DNA of 64,000 bases, from contig NZ_JYLF01000002.1 of assembly GCF_001043055.1 (NCBI RefSeq), positions 558,001-622,000 of the forward strand, written 5' to 3'. Below, in pieces: positions 44,181 to 55,116 of the stretch; positions within the stretch are counted from its first letter, which is position 1; each line of letters opens with the position of its first letter. The position numbers were made by a program, and so were the translations under genes. Under the pieces are notes generated by a model. That model made no database searches. It was given only the letters and a program-made list of their open reading frames with translations, and was not told where the DNA came from. Origin of the DNA: Pseudomonas weihenstephanensis. GTDB taxonomy: Bacteria > Pseudomonadota > Gammaproteobacteria > Pseudomonadales > Pseudomonadaceae.

Positions 44181-44958
44181 TTCAATTAACTCACATTAAG
44201 ACGGATCACAAGGAAGAGCGGATTGAGTACGGTTCGCTTCTGAAAAAAAGGAGGCGCTGGGCACGTACAGTCATCAGCCTATGCACCACCACCAAGGGCA
44301 GGTGAGGGCGACACGCCGCCTATTTAACAGTAAAGCTTGGCGGTTCTCAAATTAAGCCTCCTGAGGGGTAAATAAGGGTGATTCCGTAGGGCTAGTAGTC
44401 TCTATCTTTTTTCTGTGTAGGCATCATCCTTAGGATATATAGCTGAATTCCAGTTTTTTGGTGAGGGGTGGGAGGGGCTGGGTGTTGCTTGTTTTTATAT
44501 TTGTTTTGGTGTCTTGTGTTGGGAAAGTTGTGTGTATCTTTTGGTTGAATTAAGTGCGCGGTCTTTTAATTTGTGACGGTGGATTTGGTTTGATTAATGA
44601 TTGTGTTGAATACGACTGATCAGTTGATAGTTAAAAGAGGGTAGGGGCTGTGCTGATTGATCGCGATGCCCGAGTCCTTTCCGTTAACGTGTCTGCGGAG
44701 CGGAATGCTGGATCTTGTGGTGCCGAGGGGGCTGTGTCTTTGACGATGTTGTGCGCGTGCAGCGCTCAATGCCTGTGGCCTTTAAGCCGCCGCTCTTGAG
44801 GGGGCTGAGGCGCTCGAATTCATCGCCCCTATCGAGATGGCTCCTACGTGTTTGAGGGGGAGATCCGCTGGATAAGAACTTTTACATATTGTTTTATGTA
44901 AGTGCGTTACAGCAAATATCAATCAACTTAAATGGTGTTGCAATGGAGTGCTCTAATT
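44181..44958. other. AT/GT-rich intergenic region, no assigned gene
   Basis: 778 bases between the cold-shock-domain protein and the second RHH gene. Bases 44461-44610 are strikingly C-poor on the plus strand (about 8 C in 150, G/T-rich). A GTG-initiated 49-codon frame at 44650-44799 is possible but unsupported. Near 44806-44860 the sequence resembles a REP fragment (TTCATCGCCCCTATCGAGATGGCTCCTACG). AT-rich ends suggest an accessory insertion with a promoter for the RHH gene near 44883-44905. Confidence 0.45.
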
Positions 44959-45321
44959 ATGGGGCGATTAATTCGGTATGAAGGTGTGGGCAGCAGGTTG
45001 GTGCAAAGAGTCAAGATTGATCCGGCTATTCTTAAGTTTGAAATGTCATTGGCTCGGCCGTTATCCCGGTCGGTGAGGCTAAATGGTTTTGCCACCTGTT
45101 TAAGGCTTGAAGAAATTTATTGGGAGGTGCTCGCGGATATGGCGCGTATTAATGAATGTTCAATCAATGCCTTGTTGTCCTATGTCGACAGGGAGGTGCA
45201 TTTGCGGCATGGGGGGGTGAAAAATTTCAGCGGTCTGATCCGGGTTGTGTGCGTTATGCATTTGTCCGGTGCGGCACGAGGAGTGGCGGGGACGTCTCAA
45301 AAGCAGTTCTTTTGGGGGTGA
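44959..45321 (+). CDS. Ribbon-helix-helix domain protein, second paralogue
   Basis: 120 aa from ATG 44959 (GGAG 10 bases upstream; an in-frame ATG at 44932 lacks a ribosome site). The core SRSVRLNGFATCLRLEEIYWEVLADMARINECSIN and VKNFSGLIRVVCVMHL aligns with the RHH gene at 6583-6888 across about 65 residues, sharing SRS-x-R, T-LRLE, W-(D/E)-(I/V)L and NFxxxxRVxC. The N-terminus is about 15 residues longer. The surroundings are AT-rich and unassigned. A DNA-binding role is inferred from the fold. Confidence 0.7.
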   Translation: MGRLIRYEGVGSRLVQRVKIDPAILKFEMSLARPLSRSVRLNGFATCLRLEEIYWEVLADMARINECSINALLSYVDREVHLRHGGVKNFSGLIRVVCVMHLSGAARGVAGTSQKQFFWG

Positions 45322-45499
45322 GTGGCAGGTTGTGAAAGGCAGTGCTTGCGCGCAGCGGCTTGTAATCGATCGATATTTATGATGCCTTTAGTTGGTTCTG
45401 GTCATTCGTGCGGCTGCAAAGGCTCGATTTAACAGATATAATCTCGCGCTTTGTGGCCCTCTGTAGGGGTTGCCGCTAACGGATTGTCGAGATACGCCA

Positions 45500-45721
45500 A
45501 TGCCCATGTACGATTATCAATGCGCTTCCTGTGGTCATCAGTTGGAAGCCATTCAAAAAATCAGTGATTCACCACTGGTTGATTGTCCTGCCTGTCAGGC
45601 GCCTGAGTTGAAGAAGATGCTGTCCATGCCAGGCTTTCGCTTGAGCGGAACCGGATGGTACGAAACAGACTTCAAGACAGGCTCGAAAAAGAATCTGGCA
45701 GGCGGCGACAAATCCGACTGA
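45500..45721 (+). CDS. FmdB/YHS-type zinc-ribbon regulator
   Basis: 73 aa from ATG 45500. Zinc ribbon MPMYDYQCASCGHQLEAIQKI...VDCPACQAPELKKMLS (CxxC...CxxC, residues about 8-11 and 29-32), then a Lys/Ser-rich tail. FmdB-family proteins are named for a regulator of a formamidase but their roles vary. It precedes aspS on the same strand by 108 bases, as in other pseudomonads, and may share its transcript. Confidence 0.88.
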   Translation: MPMYDYQCASCGHQLEAIQKISDSPLVDCPACQAPELKKMLSMPGFRLSGTGWYETDFKTGSKKNLAGGDKSD

Positions 45722-45829
45722 GATTGAGCGAAAGCAGTCTGAATATGAGCGGGCTCTTGCACTTTATCAGCACCGACGGTGCGCAAGACCTCCACCGAAT
45801 TTCGAATTACGAGAAGTGAAACCACTACC

Positions 45830-47605
45830 ATGATGCGCAGCCATTATTGCGGCCAACTGAACGAAAGCCTGGAAGGCCAGGAAATTACCCTTTGCGGATG
45901 GGTTCACCGTCGCCGTGACCACGGTGGGGTGATTTTCCTCGATATCCGTGATCGTGACGGTCTGGCCCAAGTGGTTTTCGATCCGGACCGCGCTGAGTCC
46001 TTCGCTGCAGCCGACCGCGTGCGCAGCGAATATGTTGTCAAGATTACCGGCAAGGTGCGCTTGCGTCCGGCGGGTGCGGGCAACACCAACATGGCGTCGG
46101 GCATGATTGAAGTGCTGGGCTATGAGCTGGAAGTACTGAACGAAGCTGAAACTCCGCCGTTCCCGCTCAATGAGTTCTCGGATGTAGGCGAAGAAACGCG
46201 TTTGCGTTATCGCTTCATCGATCTGCGCCGTCCTGAAATGCTCGAAAAGCTGCGTCTGCGTTCGCGCATGACCACCAGCATTCGCCGTTATCTTGATGAA
46301 AACGGTTTCCTGGACGTTGAAACGCCGATTCTCACCCGTGCGACCCCCGAAGGTGCTCGTGACTATCTGGTACCAAGCCGTACGCATGCGGGCAGCTTTT
46401 TTGCCCTGCCGCAATCGCCACAGCTGTTCAAGCAACTGCTGATGGTTGCCGGTTTTGACCGTTACTACCAGATCGCCAAATGTTTCCGCGATGAAGACCT
46501 GCGTGCTGACCGTCAGCCTGAGTTCACTCAGATCGATATCGAAACCAGCTTCCTTGATGAAAAAGACATCATGGGCCTGACCGAAGGCATGATCCGCAAC
46601 CTGTTCAAGGAAGTGCTGGATCTGGAGTTCGGCGAGTTCCCGCACATGACTTTCGAAGAAGCCATGCGCCGCTACGGTTCCGACAAGCCAGACTTGCGTA
46701 ACCCGCTGGAGCTGGTCGACGTTGCCGACCAGCTCAAAGACGTTGAATTCAAAGTGTTCAGCGGCCCTGCCAATGACCCGAAAAGCCGTGTCGCCGCCCT
46801 GCGCGTTCCTGGCGGCGCGAGCATGCCACGCAGCAAGATCGACGACTACACCAAGTTTGTCGGCATCTACGGTGCCCGTGGCTTGGCCTACATCAAGGTC
46901 AATGAGCGCGCCAAAGGTGTTGAGGGTCTGCAATCGCCGATCGTGAAAAACATTCCTGAGGCTAACCTCAATGTGATTCTGGATCGCGTAGGTGCAGTCG
47001 ATGGTGACATCGTCTTCTTCGGCGCCGACAAAGCCAAGATCGTTAGCGAAGCCTTGGGCGCGCTGCGCATCAAGGTCGGTAATGACCTGAACTTGCTGAC
47101 GTGCGAGTGGGCACCGATGTGGGTCGTTGACTTCCCGATGTTCGAGGAGAACGAAGACGGCAGCTTCAGCGCCTTGCACCACCCGTTCACAGCGCCGAAG
47201 TGCTCGCCAGAAGAGCTGGAAGCCAACCCGGCTACCGCTATTTCGCGTGCCTACGACATGGTGCTGAACGGCACTGAGTTGGGTGGCGGCTCGATCCGTA
47301 TCCACCGCAAAGAAATGCAGCAGGCCGTATTCCGCTTGCTGGGTATCGAAGAGGCAGAGCAAGAAGAGAAATTCGGCTTCCTGCTGGATGCTCTGAAGTA
47401 CGGTGCACCGCCTCACGGTGGCCTGGCTTTCGGTCTGGATCGCTTGGTAATGCTGATGACCGGCGCTCAATCGATTCGTGAAGTGATTGCGTTCCCGAAA
47501 ACCCAGAGTGCTGCGTGTGTCATGACCCAAGCCCCTGGCCTGGTCGATGCCAAGGCGCTGCGTGAGCTGCACATTCGTTTGCGTGAACAGCCTAAGGCTG
47601 AGTAA
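45830..47605 (+). CDS. aspS: Aspartyl-tRNA synthetase (non-discriminating AspRS)
   Basis: 591 aa from ATG 45830, as in P. aeruginosa. N-terminal OB-fold anticodon-binding domain ([21 protein letters not shown]), GAD insertion domain in the middle, and class II catalytic core with motif 2 [18 protein letters not shown] and motif 3 [11 protein letters not shown]. Attaches Asp to tRNA-Asp and, in the non-discriminating form of Pseudomonas, to tRNA-Asn for the transamidation route. The longer frame to 45779 is not supported. First of the aspS-yebC-ruv series; a hairpin follows. Confidence 0.96.
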   Translation: MMRSHYCGQLNESLEGQEITLCGWVHRRRDHGGVIFLDIRDRDGLAQVVFDPDRAESFAAADRVRSEYVVKITGKVRLRPAGAGNTNMASGMIEVLGYELEVLNEAETPPFPLNEFSDVGEETRLRYRFIDLRRPEMLEKLRLRSRMTTSIRRYLDENGFLDVETPILTRATPEGARDYLVPSRTHAGSFFALPQSPQLFKQLLMVAGFDRYYQIAKCFRDEDLRADRQPEFTQIDIETSFLDEKDIMGLTEGMIRNLFKEVLDLEFGEFPHMTFEEAMRRYGSDKPDLRNPLELVDVADQLKDVEFKVFSGPANDPKSRVAALRVPGGASMPRSKIDDYTKFVGIYGARGLAYIKVNERAKGVEGLQSPIVKNIPEANLNVILDRVGAVDGDIVFFGADKAKIVSEALGALRIKVGNDLNLLTCEWAPMWVVDFPMFEENEDGSFSALHHPFTAPKCSPEELEANPATAISRAYDMVLNGTELGGGSIRIHRKEMQQAVFRLLGIEEAEQEEKFGFLLDALKYGAPPHGGLAFGLDRLVMLMTGAQSIREVIAFPKTQSAACVMTQAPGLVDAKALRELHIRLREQPKAE

Positions 47606-47617
47606 AACTGGCCCACA

Positions 47618-47641
47618 AAGGCGCATCCCCGGATGCGCCTT
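47618..47641 (+). terminator. Hairpin after aspS
   Basis: AAGGCGCATCC / GGATGCGCCTT, 11 bases each arm, 2-base apparent loop (effective loop larger). Followed by CGTCG rather than a T-run, so read as a probable terminator or attenuator between aspS and yebC. Confidence 0.55.
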
Positions 47642-47727
47642 CGTCGTTGGGGTCGAGCATTTTTATTGCCGGGCTGTGTTCACGGGCAGGGCCGGGCAAG
47701 GTTTCACACAAGGATTCGGAGTAGGTT

Positions 47728-48474
47728 ATGGCAGGTCATTCTAAGTGGGCGAACATCAAGCACCGCAAAGAGCGTCAGGATGCCAAAAAAGGCAAGATCT
47801 TCACCAAGTGGATTCGTGAGCTGACGGTTGCTGCCCGTCAGGGTGGTGGCGATCCGGGCACCAACCCTCGTCTGCGCCTGGCGCTGGACAAGGCGCTGGG
47901 CGCCAACATGAGCCGCGACATCATTGATCGGGCAGTGTCGCGCGGTACAGGCGCAGCTGAAACCGACGACATGGTCGAGCTGACTTACGAAGGCTACGGC
48001 CCGGGCGGTGTGGCGGTCATGGTCGAATGCATGACGGACAACCGTAACCGCACGGCCGCAGCTGTGCGTCATGCGTTCAGCAAGTGCGGTGGCAATCTGG
48101 GGACCGATGGCTCGGTGGCCTACCTGTTCGAGCGTAAAGGTCAGATTTCCTACGCTGCCGGTATTGACGAAGATGCGTTGATCGAAGCGGCGATGGAGGC
48201 AGATGCCGATGATGTCGTAACCAATGAAGACGGTTCCATCGATGTCTTTACCTCGTTTTCCAGCTTTTATGCCGTGCGCAATGCTTTGGAAGCGGCAGGG
48301 TTCAAACCGGTCGATGCTGAAATAGTCATGCTGCCCACCACCAGTGCCGAGCTTGATCTGGAGGGGGCTGAAAAAGTGCTCAAGCTGATCGATATGCTTG
48401 AAGACCTGGATGACGTGCAAAACGTCTATTCCAATGCCGAAATACCCGAAGCGGTGCTGGAACAGCTAGCCTGA
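47728..48474 (+). CDS. yebC: YebC/TACO1-family protein
   Basis: 248 aa. N-terminus [20 protein letters not shown] with [12 protein letters not shown] is the invariant opening of the YebC family, followed by the three alpha-beta domains ([20 protein letters not shown]). Members assist translation of polyproline stretches or act as transcription factors; in P. aeruginosa the orthologue PmpR represses pqsR. A GGAGTAGG-type site precedes ATG 47728. Between aspS and ruvC, as in most proteobacteria. Confidence 0.95.
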   Translation: MAGHSKWANIKHRKERQDAKKGKIFTKWIRELTVAARQGGGDPGTNPRLRLALDKALGANMSRDIIDRAVSRGTGAAETDDMVELTYEGYGPGGVAVMVECMTDNRNRTAAAVRHAFSKCGGNLGTDGSVAYLFERKGQISYAAGIDEDALIEAAMEADADDVVTNEDGSIDVFTSFSSFYAVRNALEAAGFKPVDAEIVMLPTTSAELDLEGAEKVLKLIDMLEDLDDVQNVYSNAEIPEAVLEQLA

Positions 48475-48491
48475 TACCTGCTGCGACCTTG

Positions 48492-48543
48492 GAAGCCGGA
48501 GGTGCAACGCCGCGATGATCGCAGGCTGTGCACCTCCGGCTTC
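48492..48543. repeat. Perfect inverted repeat between yebC and ruvC
   Basis: GAAGCCGGAGGTGCA (48492-48506) and TGCACCTCCGGCTTC (48529-48543), a perfect 15-base inverted repeat with a 22-base centre. It could act as terminator for yebC or belong to a REP-like family; no T-run. Confidence 0.6.
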
Positions 48544-48601
48544 TGCCTTTAAGCTGTCCGGGTTAATGCCCGAGGGCATCACTTCAAAAGCTGTAGGCGT
48601 T

Positions 48602-49126
48602 ATGACTCTTATTCTTGGTATTGATCCTGGCTCGCGAATCACTGGCTATGGCGTGGTGCGAGACACGGGGCGTGGCTGCGTGTACGTGGCTTCGGGGTGT
48701 ATTCGTACGGGTAACGGCGAAATGCATGAGCGGTTGCAGATCGTATATCGCGGTGTGCGCGAGGTCATTCAGACGTACGGGCCGGTTACCATGGGCATCG
48801 AGAAGGTGTTCATGGGGCGCAACGCTGATTCCGCGCTAAAGCTGGGGCAGGCACGGGGGGCGGCCATTGTTGCAGGTGGTGAAGAAAGCCTGGAAATTGC
48901 CGAGTACACCGCCACGCAAATCAAACAGGCGGTCGCGGGCACGGGTGGGGCAAACAAAGAGCAGGTCATGATGATGGTCATGCATTTGCTCAAGCTCACC
49001 TCCAAGCCGCAGATTGACGCTTCGGATGCGCTGGCGATTGCGTTGTGCCATGCCCATACCCGCTCAAGCCTGTTGCCCCACGGCTTGGGTGCGGCACGTA
49101 GTCGTGGTGGTCGTCTGCGCCTTTGA
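48602..49126 (+). CDS. ruvC: Holliday junction resolvase RuvC
   Basis: 174 aa from ATG 48602; a 30-codon longer frame has no ribosome site. Acidic catalytic residues in [30 protein letters not shown] and [14 protein letters not shown]. RuvC cuts Holliday junctions after branch migration by RuvAB. ruvA and ruvB follow on the same strand, separated by 109 bases from ruvC. Confidence 0.96.
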   Translation: MTLILGIDPGSRITGYGVVRDTGRGCVYVASGCIRTGNGEMHERLQIVYRGVREVIQTYGPVTMGIEKVFMGRNADSALKLGQARGAAIVAGGEESLEIAEYTATQIKQAVAGTGGANKEQVMMMVMHLLKLTSKPQIDASDALAIALCHAHTRSSLLPHGLGAARSRGGRLRL

Positions 49127-49235
49127 AATGATGGCTTTTACTTTATTAAGCGTGCGGGTGATCGCTCCCGCAGTTACCCCTCGCTGCTGTCTTGTGAGCC
49201 AGGCGTTGTTCTGGCCAGAGAAAAGGATCTAAAAC

Positions 49236-49844
49236 GTGATTGGACGCTTGCGTGGCACTCTGGCTGAAAAACAGCCGCCCCATCTGATTCTGGATGTCAA
49301 CGGCCTGGGTTATGAGTTGGAAGTGCCAATGACCACGCTGTACCGCTTGCCATCCATTGGTGAACCGCTGACCCTGCACACGCATTTAGTGGTTCGCGAA
49401 GATGCACAGTTGCTCTATGGTTTCATTGGTAAGCGAGAGCGTGACTTCTTTCGCGAGCTGATCCGGCTCAATGGCGTAGGCCCCAAGCTGGCCTTGGCCT
49501 TGATGTCCAGCCTGGAAGTCGATGAGCTGGTGCGTTGCGTTCAGGCGCAGGACACCTCAGCGCTGACCAAGGTGCCGGGCGTCGGCAAAAAAACAGCTGA
49601 GCGCTTGTTGGTCGAACTCAAAGATCGATTCAAGGCGTGGGAGCAAGTACCGAGCATGTTTGCTCTGGTGCCTAATCAGCCGGATGCACCCGTGCAAGTT
49701 GCCAGCGCTGAAAGCGACGCAGTCAGTGCTTTGATTTCTTTGGGGTACAAGCCTCAGGAAGCGAGCAAGGCCGTGTCAGCGATCAAGGACAAGACCTTGA
49801 GCAGTGAAGACATGATTCGCCGTGCCCTTAAGGGAATGATTTAA
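49236..49844 (+). CDS. ruvA: Holliday junction branch migration protein RuvA
   Basis: 202 aa, GTG start with AGGATC upstream. N-terminal OB fold [15 protein letters not shown], two helix-hairpin-helix units ([30 protein letters not shown]) and C-terminal domain III ([20 protein letters not shown]) that stimulates RuvB. Followed directly by ruvB: the TAA stop at 49842-49844 abuts the GTG start, indicating coupling. Confidence 0.97.
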   Translation: MIGRLRGTLAEKQPPHLILDVNGLGYELEVPMTTLYRLPSIGEPLTLHTHLVVREDAQLLYGFIGKRERDFFRELIRLNGVGPKLALALMSSLEVDELVRCVQAQDTSALTKVPGVGKKTAERLLVELKDRFKAWEQVPSMFALVPNQPDAPVQVASAESDAVSALISLGYKPQEASKAVSAIKDKTLSSEDMIRRALKGMI

Positions 49845-50903
49845 GTGATTGAAGCTGACCGTTTGATAACCGCCTCCAGCGGGCGCGACCGCGAAGAGGT
49901 CCAGGACCGGGCGATTCGTCCATTGAGCCTGGCTGACTACATTGGTCAGCCCACGGTGCGTGAGCAAATGGAACTGTTTATTCAGGCCGCGCGCGGGCGT
50001 TCTGAGTCACTGGATCACACCTTGATTTTCGGCCCGCCCGGGTTGGGTAAAACCACGCTGGCTAACATCATTGCTCAGGAAATGGGTGTCTCGATCAAAA
50101 GTACCTCCGGCCCTGTGCTGGAGCGTCCGGGCGATTTGGCGGCTTTGCTGACCAACCTTGAGCCGCATGACGTACTGTTTATTGATGAAATCCATCGACT
50201 TTCACCCATCGTCGAAGAAGTGCTGTACCCGGCAATGGAGGACTTCCAGCTCGATATCATGATTGGCGAAGGGCCCGCTGCGCGTTCGATCAAGCTGGAT
50301 TTGCCGCCGTTTACGCTGGTTGGGGCGACGACTCGCGCTGGCATGCTGACCAATCCTCTGCGTGACCGCTTCGGCATTGTGCAGCGTCTGGAGTTTTACA
50401 GTACTGATGACTTGGCGACGATTGTCAGTCGCTCTGCCGGTATTTTCGGTTTGCCGCTTGATCCTGAGGGTGCATATGAAATTGCCCGGCGTGCTCGCGG
50501 TACACCGCGAATCGCCAACCGTTTGTTGCGTCGTGTTCGCGACTTTGCTGAAGTGCGGGCCAAAGGGCATATCACCAAGCCTGTGGCTGACCTGGCGTTA
50601 AACCTGCTGGATGTGGATGAGCATGGCTTCGATCATCAGGACCGACGTTTATTGCTGACCATGATCGAGAAATTCGATGGTGGACCGGTGGGCATCGACA
50701 GCTTGGCGGCGGCGATCAGCGAGGAGCGCCATACCATTGAAGATGTGCTTGAACCGTATCTGATTCAGCAGGGCTACATCATGCGTACGCCGCGCGGTCG
50801 CGTCGTGACCCGGCATGCGTATTTGCACTTCGGTCTGAACATTCCATCGCGCTTGGGTGAGATGCCGACCGAGGACGTAATTTTGAATGCAGTGGACGAT
50901 TAA
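49845..50903 (+). CDS. ruvB: Holliday junction DNA helicase RuvB
   Basis: 352 aa, GTG start directly after the ruvA stop. AAA+ motor: Walker [13 protein letters not shown], Walker [14 protein letters not shown], sensor 1 [19 protein letters not shown] and the arginine-finger helix, then a winged-helix C-terminal domain ([19 protein letters not shown]). Drives branch migration with RuvA. A short 137-base gap separates it from ybgC and the tol operon. Confidence 0.97.
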   Translation: MIEADRLITASSGRDREEVQDRAIRPLSLADYIGQPTVREQMELFIQAARGRSESLDHTLIFGPPGLGKTTLANIIAQEMGVSIKSTSGPVLERPGDLAALLTNLEPHDVLFIDEIHRLSPIVEEVLYPAMEDFQLDIMIGEGPAARSIKLDLPPFTLVGATTRAGMLTNPLRDRFGIVQRLEFYSTDDLATIVSRSAGIFGLPLDPEGAYEIARRARGTPRIANRLLRRVRDFAEVRAKGHITKPVADLALNLLDVDEHGFDHQDRRLLLTMIEKFDGGPVGIDSLAAAISEERHTIEDVLEPYLIQQGYIMRTPRGRVVTRHAYLHFGLNIPSRLGEMPTEDVILNAVDD

Positions 50904-51040
50904 TTAGCCATCACGGGTCGATTTTTTTGTCGTTTTTGATGTCTCAAAGGCTGGCGCTGAAAATCTTGGGTCTTAAAGTCTAAGAAGAGTGAAAAACAGT
51001 GGTTTGGCGGATTGGCAACCTGAGGAGTAAGCACTAGAGT

Positions 51041-51508
51041 ATGCGCGCGCAAAACAGGCTGGAGCCGTTCGCACATCGCTGTCGCGTTTATTACGAAGAC
51101 ACCGATGCGGGTGGCGTCGTGTATTACGTCAATTACCTTAAGTTTATGGAGCGGGCTCGAACCGAAAGGCTGCGGGAACTGGGCTTTGCCCAATCTGCGC
51201 TGGCGGGTGAGAACCTGTTGTTCGTCGTGCATTCCAGCGAGGCGCGTTACTACGCACCGGCGCGACTGGACGACGAATTGTTGGTAAGTGCGCACGTAAT
51301 GGAACTCAACCGTGCCAGCCTGCGTTTCAAGCAGCAGGTCTGGCGGGCTGCGGACTCAATGCTGCTTTGTGAAGGGCAGTTTTTGGTCGCCTGCGTGCGC
51401 GCCGATAGTTTTAAACCCCGGGCCATTCCCGAAGCTTTACGTACGGCCTTTGCCGACGTGAGCGGCGCGGGTAAACATTTAGAGCAGGAGATAAAGCGTG
51501 GAAGCTAA
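51041..51508 (+). CDS. ybgC: Hot-dog fold acyl-CoA thioesterase of the tol-pal cluster
   Basis: 155 aa. Hot-dog thioesterase hallmark [28 protein letters not shown] with catalytic Asp in EDTDAGG and the later [13 protein letters not shown]. YbgC hydrolyses acyl-CoA thioesters and is the constant first gene of the tol-pal operon. The stop overlaps tolQ by 11 bases, so the operon starts here. A CTGAGGAG site precedes ATG 51041. Confidence 0.95.
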   Translation: MRAQNRLEPFAHRCRVYYEDTDAGGVVYYVNYLKFMERARTERLRELGFAQSALAGENLLFVVHSSEARYYAPARLDDELLVSAHVMELNRASLRFKQQVWRAADSMLLCEGQFLVACVRADSFKPRAIPEALRTAFADVSGAGKHLEQEIKRGS

Positions 51509-52193
51509 CGTCGTCGACCATTCCTCCATGTGGAGCTTGGTCAGCAATGCCAGCATTGTTGTGCAGTTGGTAATGTTGACCCTGCTGGCCGCATCGGTGA
51601 CCTCTTGGGTCATGATTTTTCAGCGCAGCACGATGCTGCGCGCAGGTCGGCGTGCTCTGGAAAGCTTTGAAGAGCGCTTCTGGTCGGGTATCGACTTGTC
51701 AAAACTGTACCGTCAGGCCGGCAGCAACCCTGACCCGGACTCCGGCGTTGAGCAGATCTTTCGTGCCGGTTTCAAAGAGTTTTCTCGCCTGCGCCAACAG
51801 CCGGGCGTTGACCCCGAAGCGGTCATGGAAGGTGTTGCGCGTGCTATGCGCGTGGCGATCTCCCGTGAAGAAGAGAAGCTGGAACAAAGCTTGCCGTTTC
51901 TGGCCACTGTCGGTTCGGTAAGCCCGTACATCGGTCTGTTTGGTACGGTTTGGGGCATCATGAACTCTTTCCGTGGCCTGGCCACGGCTCAGCAAGCGAC
52001 GCTGGCCACCGTAGCGCCCGGCATTGCCGAAGCGTTGATTGCAACGGCCATTGGTTTGTTCGCGGCCATTCCGGCAGTTATTGCCTACAACCGTTTTGCT
52101 GCGCGTAGCGAAACCCTGATCGGTCGCTACTACACCTTCGCCGATGAATTCCAGGCGATCCTGCACCGTAAAGTGCACACCAGCGAAGAATAA
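51498..52193 (+). CDS. tolQ: TolQ inner-membrane motor subunit
   Basis: 231 aa, GTG start within the ybgC stop region. Three TM helices: [22 protein letters not shown] (about residues 14-40), [19 protein letters not shown] (about 135-165) and [23 protein letters not shown] (about 170-195), forming with TolR the proton channel that energises TolA. Homologous to ExbB/MotA. Part of the Tol-Pal system that constricts the outer membrane at division. Confidence 0.95.
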   Translation: MEANVVDHSSMWSLVSNASIVVQLVMLTLLAASVTSWVMIFQRSTMLRAGRRALESFEERFWSGIDLSKLYRQAGSNPDPDSGVEQIFRAGFKEFSRLRQQPGVDPEAVMEGVARAMRVAISREEEKLEQSLPFLATVGSVSPYIGLFGTVWGIMNSFRGLATAQQATLATVAPGIAEALIATAIGLFAAIPAVIAYNRFAARSETLIGRYYTFADEFQAILHRKVHTSEE

Positions 52194-52207
52194 GCAGGTA
52201 ATTCCCA

Positions 52208-52669
52208 ATGGCTTTAATCGCTCGAGCTCGCAAAAAGCGCAAGCCGGTCGCCGAGATGAACGTTGTGCCATACATCGACGTGATGCTGGTACTGCTGGTC
52301 ATTTTCATGGTGACTGCGCCCATGCTTAACCAGGGTGTGAAAGTGGATTTGCCCAAGGTCTCCAGCGAGGCCTTGCCGCAAGACAACAACACTCAGGTTT
52401 TGACTATTTCGATCAAGGCTGACAAGACCTATTTCTGGAACCTTGGCAGCGAAGTTGATACCGAAAAGCAAATGGACAAGGCCATGACCTTGCCGCAGAT
52501 GACGGATGCGGTGACTAAAATCATCCGTGCCGGCAACGAAGGCGGAAAGCATACTCAAGTCTTCATTCGGGGTGACAAGACCGTGGACTATGGCGCGGTG
52601 ATGGGTGCCATGGGCGGCTTGCAGAAAGCCGGGGTCGGTAACGTTGGCTTGATAACCGAGGCTCCCTGA
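52208..52669 (+). CDS. tolR: TolR
   Basis: 153 aa. Short cytoplasmic N-terminus, one TM helix with the proton-carrying Asp (VVPYIDVMLVLLVIFMV, D24), and a periplasmic domain (FIRGDKTVDYGAVMGAMGGLQK). Partners TolQ, homologous to ExbD/MotB. The gene ends in TGA overlapping the tolA start (TGATG). Confidence 0.95.
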   Translation: MALIARARKKRKPVAEMNVVPYIDVMLVLLVIFMVTAPMLNQGVKVDLPKVSSEALPQDNNTQVLTISIKADKTYFWNLGSEVDTEKQMDKAMTLPQMTDAVTKIIRAGNEGGKHTQVFIRGDKTVDYGAVMGAMGGLQKAGVGNVGLITEAP

Positions 52670-53763
52670 TGCGCGAACAGCGGGAGCCGTCCGCCTCTGA
52701 GAACTTTTTTTGGCCTACAGTGTGGGCGGTGGCACTGCACGTCCTGATTTTTGGCATGCTCTTCGCCAGTTTTGCCATGACGCCGGAGTTGCCACCATCC
52801 AAGCCCATTGTTCAAGCGACCTTGTATCAACTGAAGTCCAAGAGTCAGGCGACCACCCAGACCAATCAAAAGATTGCGGGTGAGGCGAAGAAATCTGCCG
52901 CGCGTCAGACCGAGGCTGAGCAGATGGAGCAAAAAAAGGTTGAGCAAGAAGCGGTAAAAGCGGCGGAACAAAAGAAAGAAGAGGCTGCCGAAAAAGCAGC
53001 TGAGGCCAAGAAGGCGGACGAAGCCAAGGCGAGTGAAGCCAAAAAGGCCGATGAAGCTAAAAAGGCAGATGAAGCCAAAAAAGCTGACGATGCTAAAAAG
53101 GCCACCGACGCTAAAAAGGCTGAAGAGAAAAAACTGGCTGATATAGCCAAGAAGAAATCTGAGGAAGAGGCCAAAAAAGCCGCTGAAGAAGAGGCGAAGA
53201 AAAAGGCCGCCGAAGACGCCAAGAAAAAGATTGTCGAAGATGCGAAGAAGAAAGCGGCTGAAGATGCCAAGAAAAAGGCCGTAGCAGACGAGGCGAAAAA
53301 GAAAGCCGCCGAAGATGCGAAGAAAAAGGCGTCAGCCGATGCTGCCAAGAAAAAGGCAGTAGAAGCCGCGCGTAAATCGACCGAAGAGAAAAAGGCGCAA
53401 GCCTTGGCAGATTTGCTTTCCGACACGCCGCAACGTCAACAAGCCTTGGCAGAGGAGCAGGGCGATGAGGTCGCCGGTAGTTTTGATGACCTGATTCGTG
53501 CCCGGGCAGCAGAGGGTTGGGCGCGCCCACCATCGGCTCGCAAGAACATGACAGTGGTGCTGCAAATCGGCATGTTGCCAGATGGCACGGTCACGTCAGT
53601 GACGGTTGCCAAGTCCAGTGGTGACGGGCCTTTCGACAGCTCTGCTGTGGCGGCGGTCAAGAACATTGGCCGTTTAACGGAGATGCAGGGTTTGAAGCCC
53701 AGCGAATTTAATCCTTATCGATCATTCAAGATGACATTCACACCTGAGGATCTAGCCTTGTGA
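52669..53763 (+). CDS. tolA: TolA
   Basis: 364 aa. N-terminal TM ([20 protein letters not shown], about residues 19-40) for TolQ/R contact, a long Lys/Ala/Glu-rich helical stalk, residues about 70-250, made of repeats such as [11 protein letters not shown] and [13 protein letters not shown], and a globular C-terminal domain (about 265-364) that binds TolB/Pal and the phage/colicin receptor site. The repeat region varies between species. GTGA overlap links it to tolB. Confidence 0.95.
   Translation: MREQREPSASENFFWPTVWAVALHVLIFGMLFASFAMTPELPPSKPIVQATLYQLKSKSQATTQTNQKIAGEAKKSAARQTEAEQMEQKKVEQEAVKAAEQKKEEAAEKAAEAKKADEAKASEAKKADEAKKADEAKKADDAKKATDAKKAEEKKLADIAKKKSEEEAKKAAEEEAKKKAAEDAKKKIVEDAKKKAAEDAKKKAVADEAKKKAAEDAKKKASADAAKKKAVEAARKSTEEKKAQALADLLSDTPQRQQALAEEQGDEVAGSFDDLIRARAAEGWARPPSARKNMTVVLQIGMLPDGTVTSVTVAKSSGDGPFDSSAVAAVKNIGRLTEMQGLKPSEFNPYRSFKMTFTPEDLAL
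52980..53390 (+). repeat. Short-period coding repeats of the TolA stalk
   Basis: Repeated codons for (A)KKADEAKK- and [16 protein letters not shown] units (period about 15-21 bases) inside tolA. The high density of AAG/AAA and GCC/GCG codons makes this stretch prone to slippage and length variation. Confidence 0.8.
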
Positions 53764-55061
53764 TTAACTTTTTTCGAGGACTGCTAGTCGTCGTCTGCTG
53801 CTTTGCAGGGATGGCGATGGCTGAAGAGAAGAACATTCTGGTCACCAGTGGTAGCGACCGGGCAACCCCGATTGCGGTGGTTCCGTTTGGTTGGCAGGGC
53901 GGCGCTGTTCTGCCGGATGACATGGCTGAAATTATCGGCAACGACCTGCGCAACTCGGGTTATTACGCGCCGATTCCAAAGCAGAACATGATCAGCTTGC
54001 CCGCCCAGGCCAGCGAAGTCATTTTCCGTGACTGGAAAGCGCTGGGTGCCCAGTACGTGATGGTCGGTAACATTGTCCCGGCGGGCGGGCGCCTGCAGGT
54101 GCAATATGCCTTGTTCAACGTGGCTACCGAGCAGCCAGTGTTGACGGGCAGCGTTTCGGGCACCGCCGAACAGTTGCGTGACATGGCGCACTACATCTCC
54201 GATCAGTCGTTTGAAAAACTGACCGGTATTAAAGGTGCATTCTCGACGCGTCTGCTTTATGTGACCGCTGAGCGTGCCAGTGCCACCAATACCCGTTACA
54301 CCTTGCAGCGCTCCGACTACGACGGCGCTCGCGCTGTGACGTTGTTGCAATCGCGTGAACCTATCCTGTCGCCACGTTTTGCGCCGGACGGCAAGCGTAT
54401 TGCTTATGTATCGTTCGAACAGAAACGCCCGCGTATCTTTATGCAGAACATTGATACCGGTCGTCGTGAGCAAATTACCAACTTTGAAGGCTTGAATGGT
54501 GCGCCAGCATGGTCGCCGGACGGTTCGAAGCTGGCGTTTGTGTTGTCCAAAGATGGCAACGCTGAAATCTACGTGATGGACCTGGCTTCCCGCCAACTGA
54601 CGCGTGTGACTAACAGCCCTGCTATCGATACCGAACCGTTCTGGGGTAAGGATGGGTCTACCATCTACTTCACCTCTGACCGTGGCGGTAAACCGCAAAT
54701 CTACAAAACCACAGTCGGTAGCGGTAATGCAGAGCGTGTGACATTTATCGGGAACTACAACGCCAGTCCGAAGCTTTCGGCTGATGAAAAGACCCTGGTA
54801 ATGATTCATCGTCAGGACGGATTCACTAATTTCCGAGTTGCAGCGCAAGATTTGCAGCGCGGAAGTGTAAAAATCCTTACAGATACCAACCTTGATGAGT
54901 CAGCTACTGTTGCACCCAACGGCACCATGGTAATCTACGCCACCCGCCAGCAGGGCCGGGGAGTCTTGATGCTCGTGTCCATTAACGGACGCGTAAGGCT
55001 CCCTCTTCCTACCGCTCAAGGCGAAGTCAGAGAACCTTCCTGGTCCCCTTACCTGAACTGA
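53760..55061 (+). CDS. tolB: TolB
   Basis: 433 aa, GTG start overlapping tolA's TGA. Signal peptide ([18 protein letters not shown]), N-terminal alpha-beta domain, then a six-bladed beta-propeller made of WD40-like TolB repeats ([48 protein letters not shown]). Periplasmic; binds Pal and TolA. Ends before pal at a 55-base gap. Confidence 0.96.
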   Translation: MINFFRGLLVVVCCFAGMAMAEEKNILVTSGSDRATPIAVVPFGWQGGAVLPDDMAEIIGNDLRNSGYYAPIPKQNMISLPAQASEVIFRDWKALGAQYVMVGNIVPAGGRLQVQYALFNVATEQPVLTGSVSGTAEQLRDMAHYISDQSFEKLTGIKGAFSTRLLYVTAERASATNTRYTLQRSDYDGARAVTLLQSREPILSPRFAPDGKRIAYVSFEQKRPRIFMQNIDTGRREQITNFEGLNGAPAWSPDGSKLAFVLSKDGNAEIYVMDLASRQLTRVTNSPAIDTEPFWGKDGSTIYFTSDRGGKPQIYKTTVGSGNAERVTFIGNYNASPKLSADEKTLVMIHRQDGFTNFRVAAQDLQRGSVKILTDTNLDESATVAPNGTMVIYATRQQGRGVLMLVSINGRVRLPLPTAQGEVREPSWSPYLN

Positions 55062-55116
55062 CGTGGTGATAGCTTTACGTTGCACTTAACACTTGGGGTT
55101 CATTAGGAGTTTTACG

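Noticed and set aside
44650..44799. GTG-initiated 49-codon ORF in the AT-rich gap
   Set aside because: No convincing ribosome site beyond a weak purine stretch and no recognisable product; left as a note only.
45767..47626. 619-aa minus-strand ORF opposite aspS
   Set aside because: Antisense shadow of aspS; no domain and no ribosome site.
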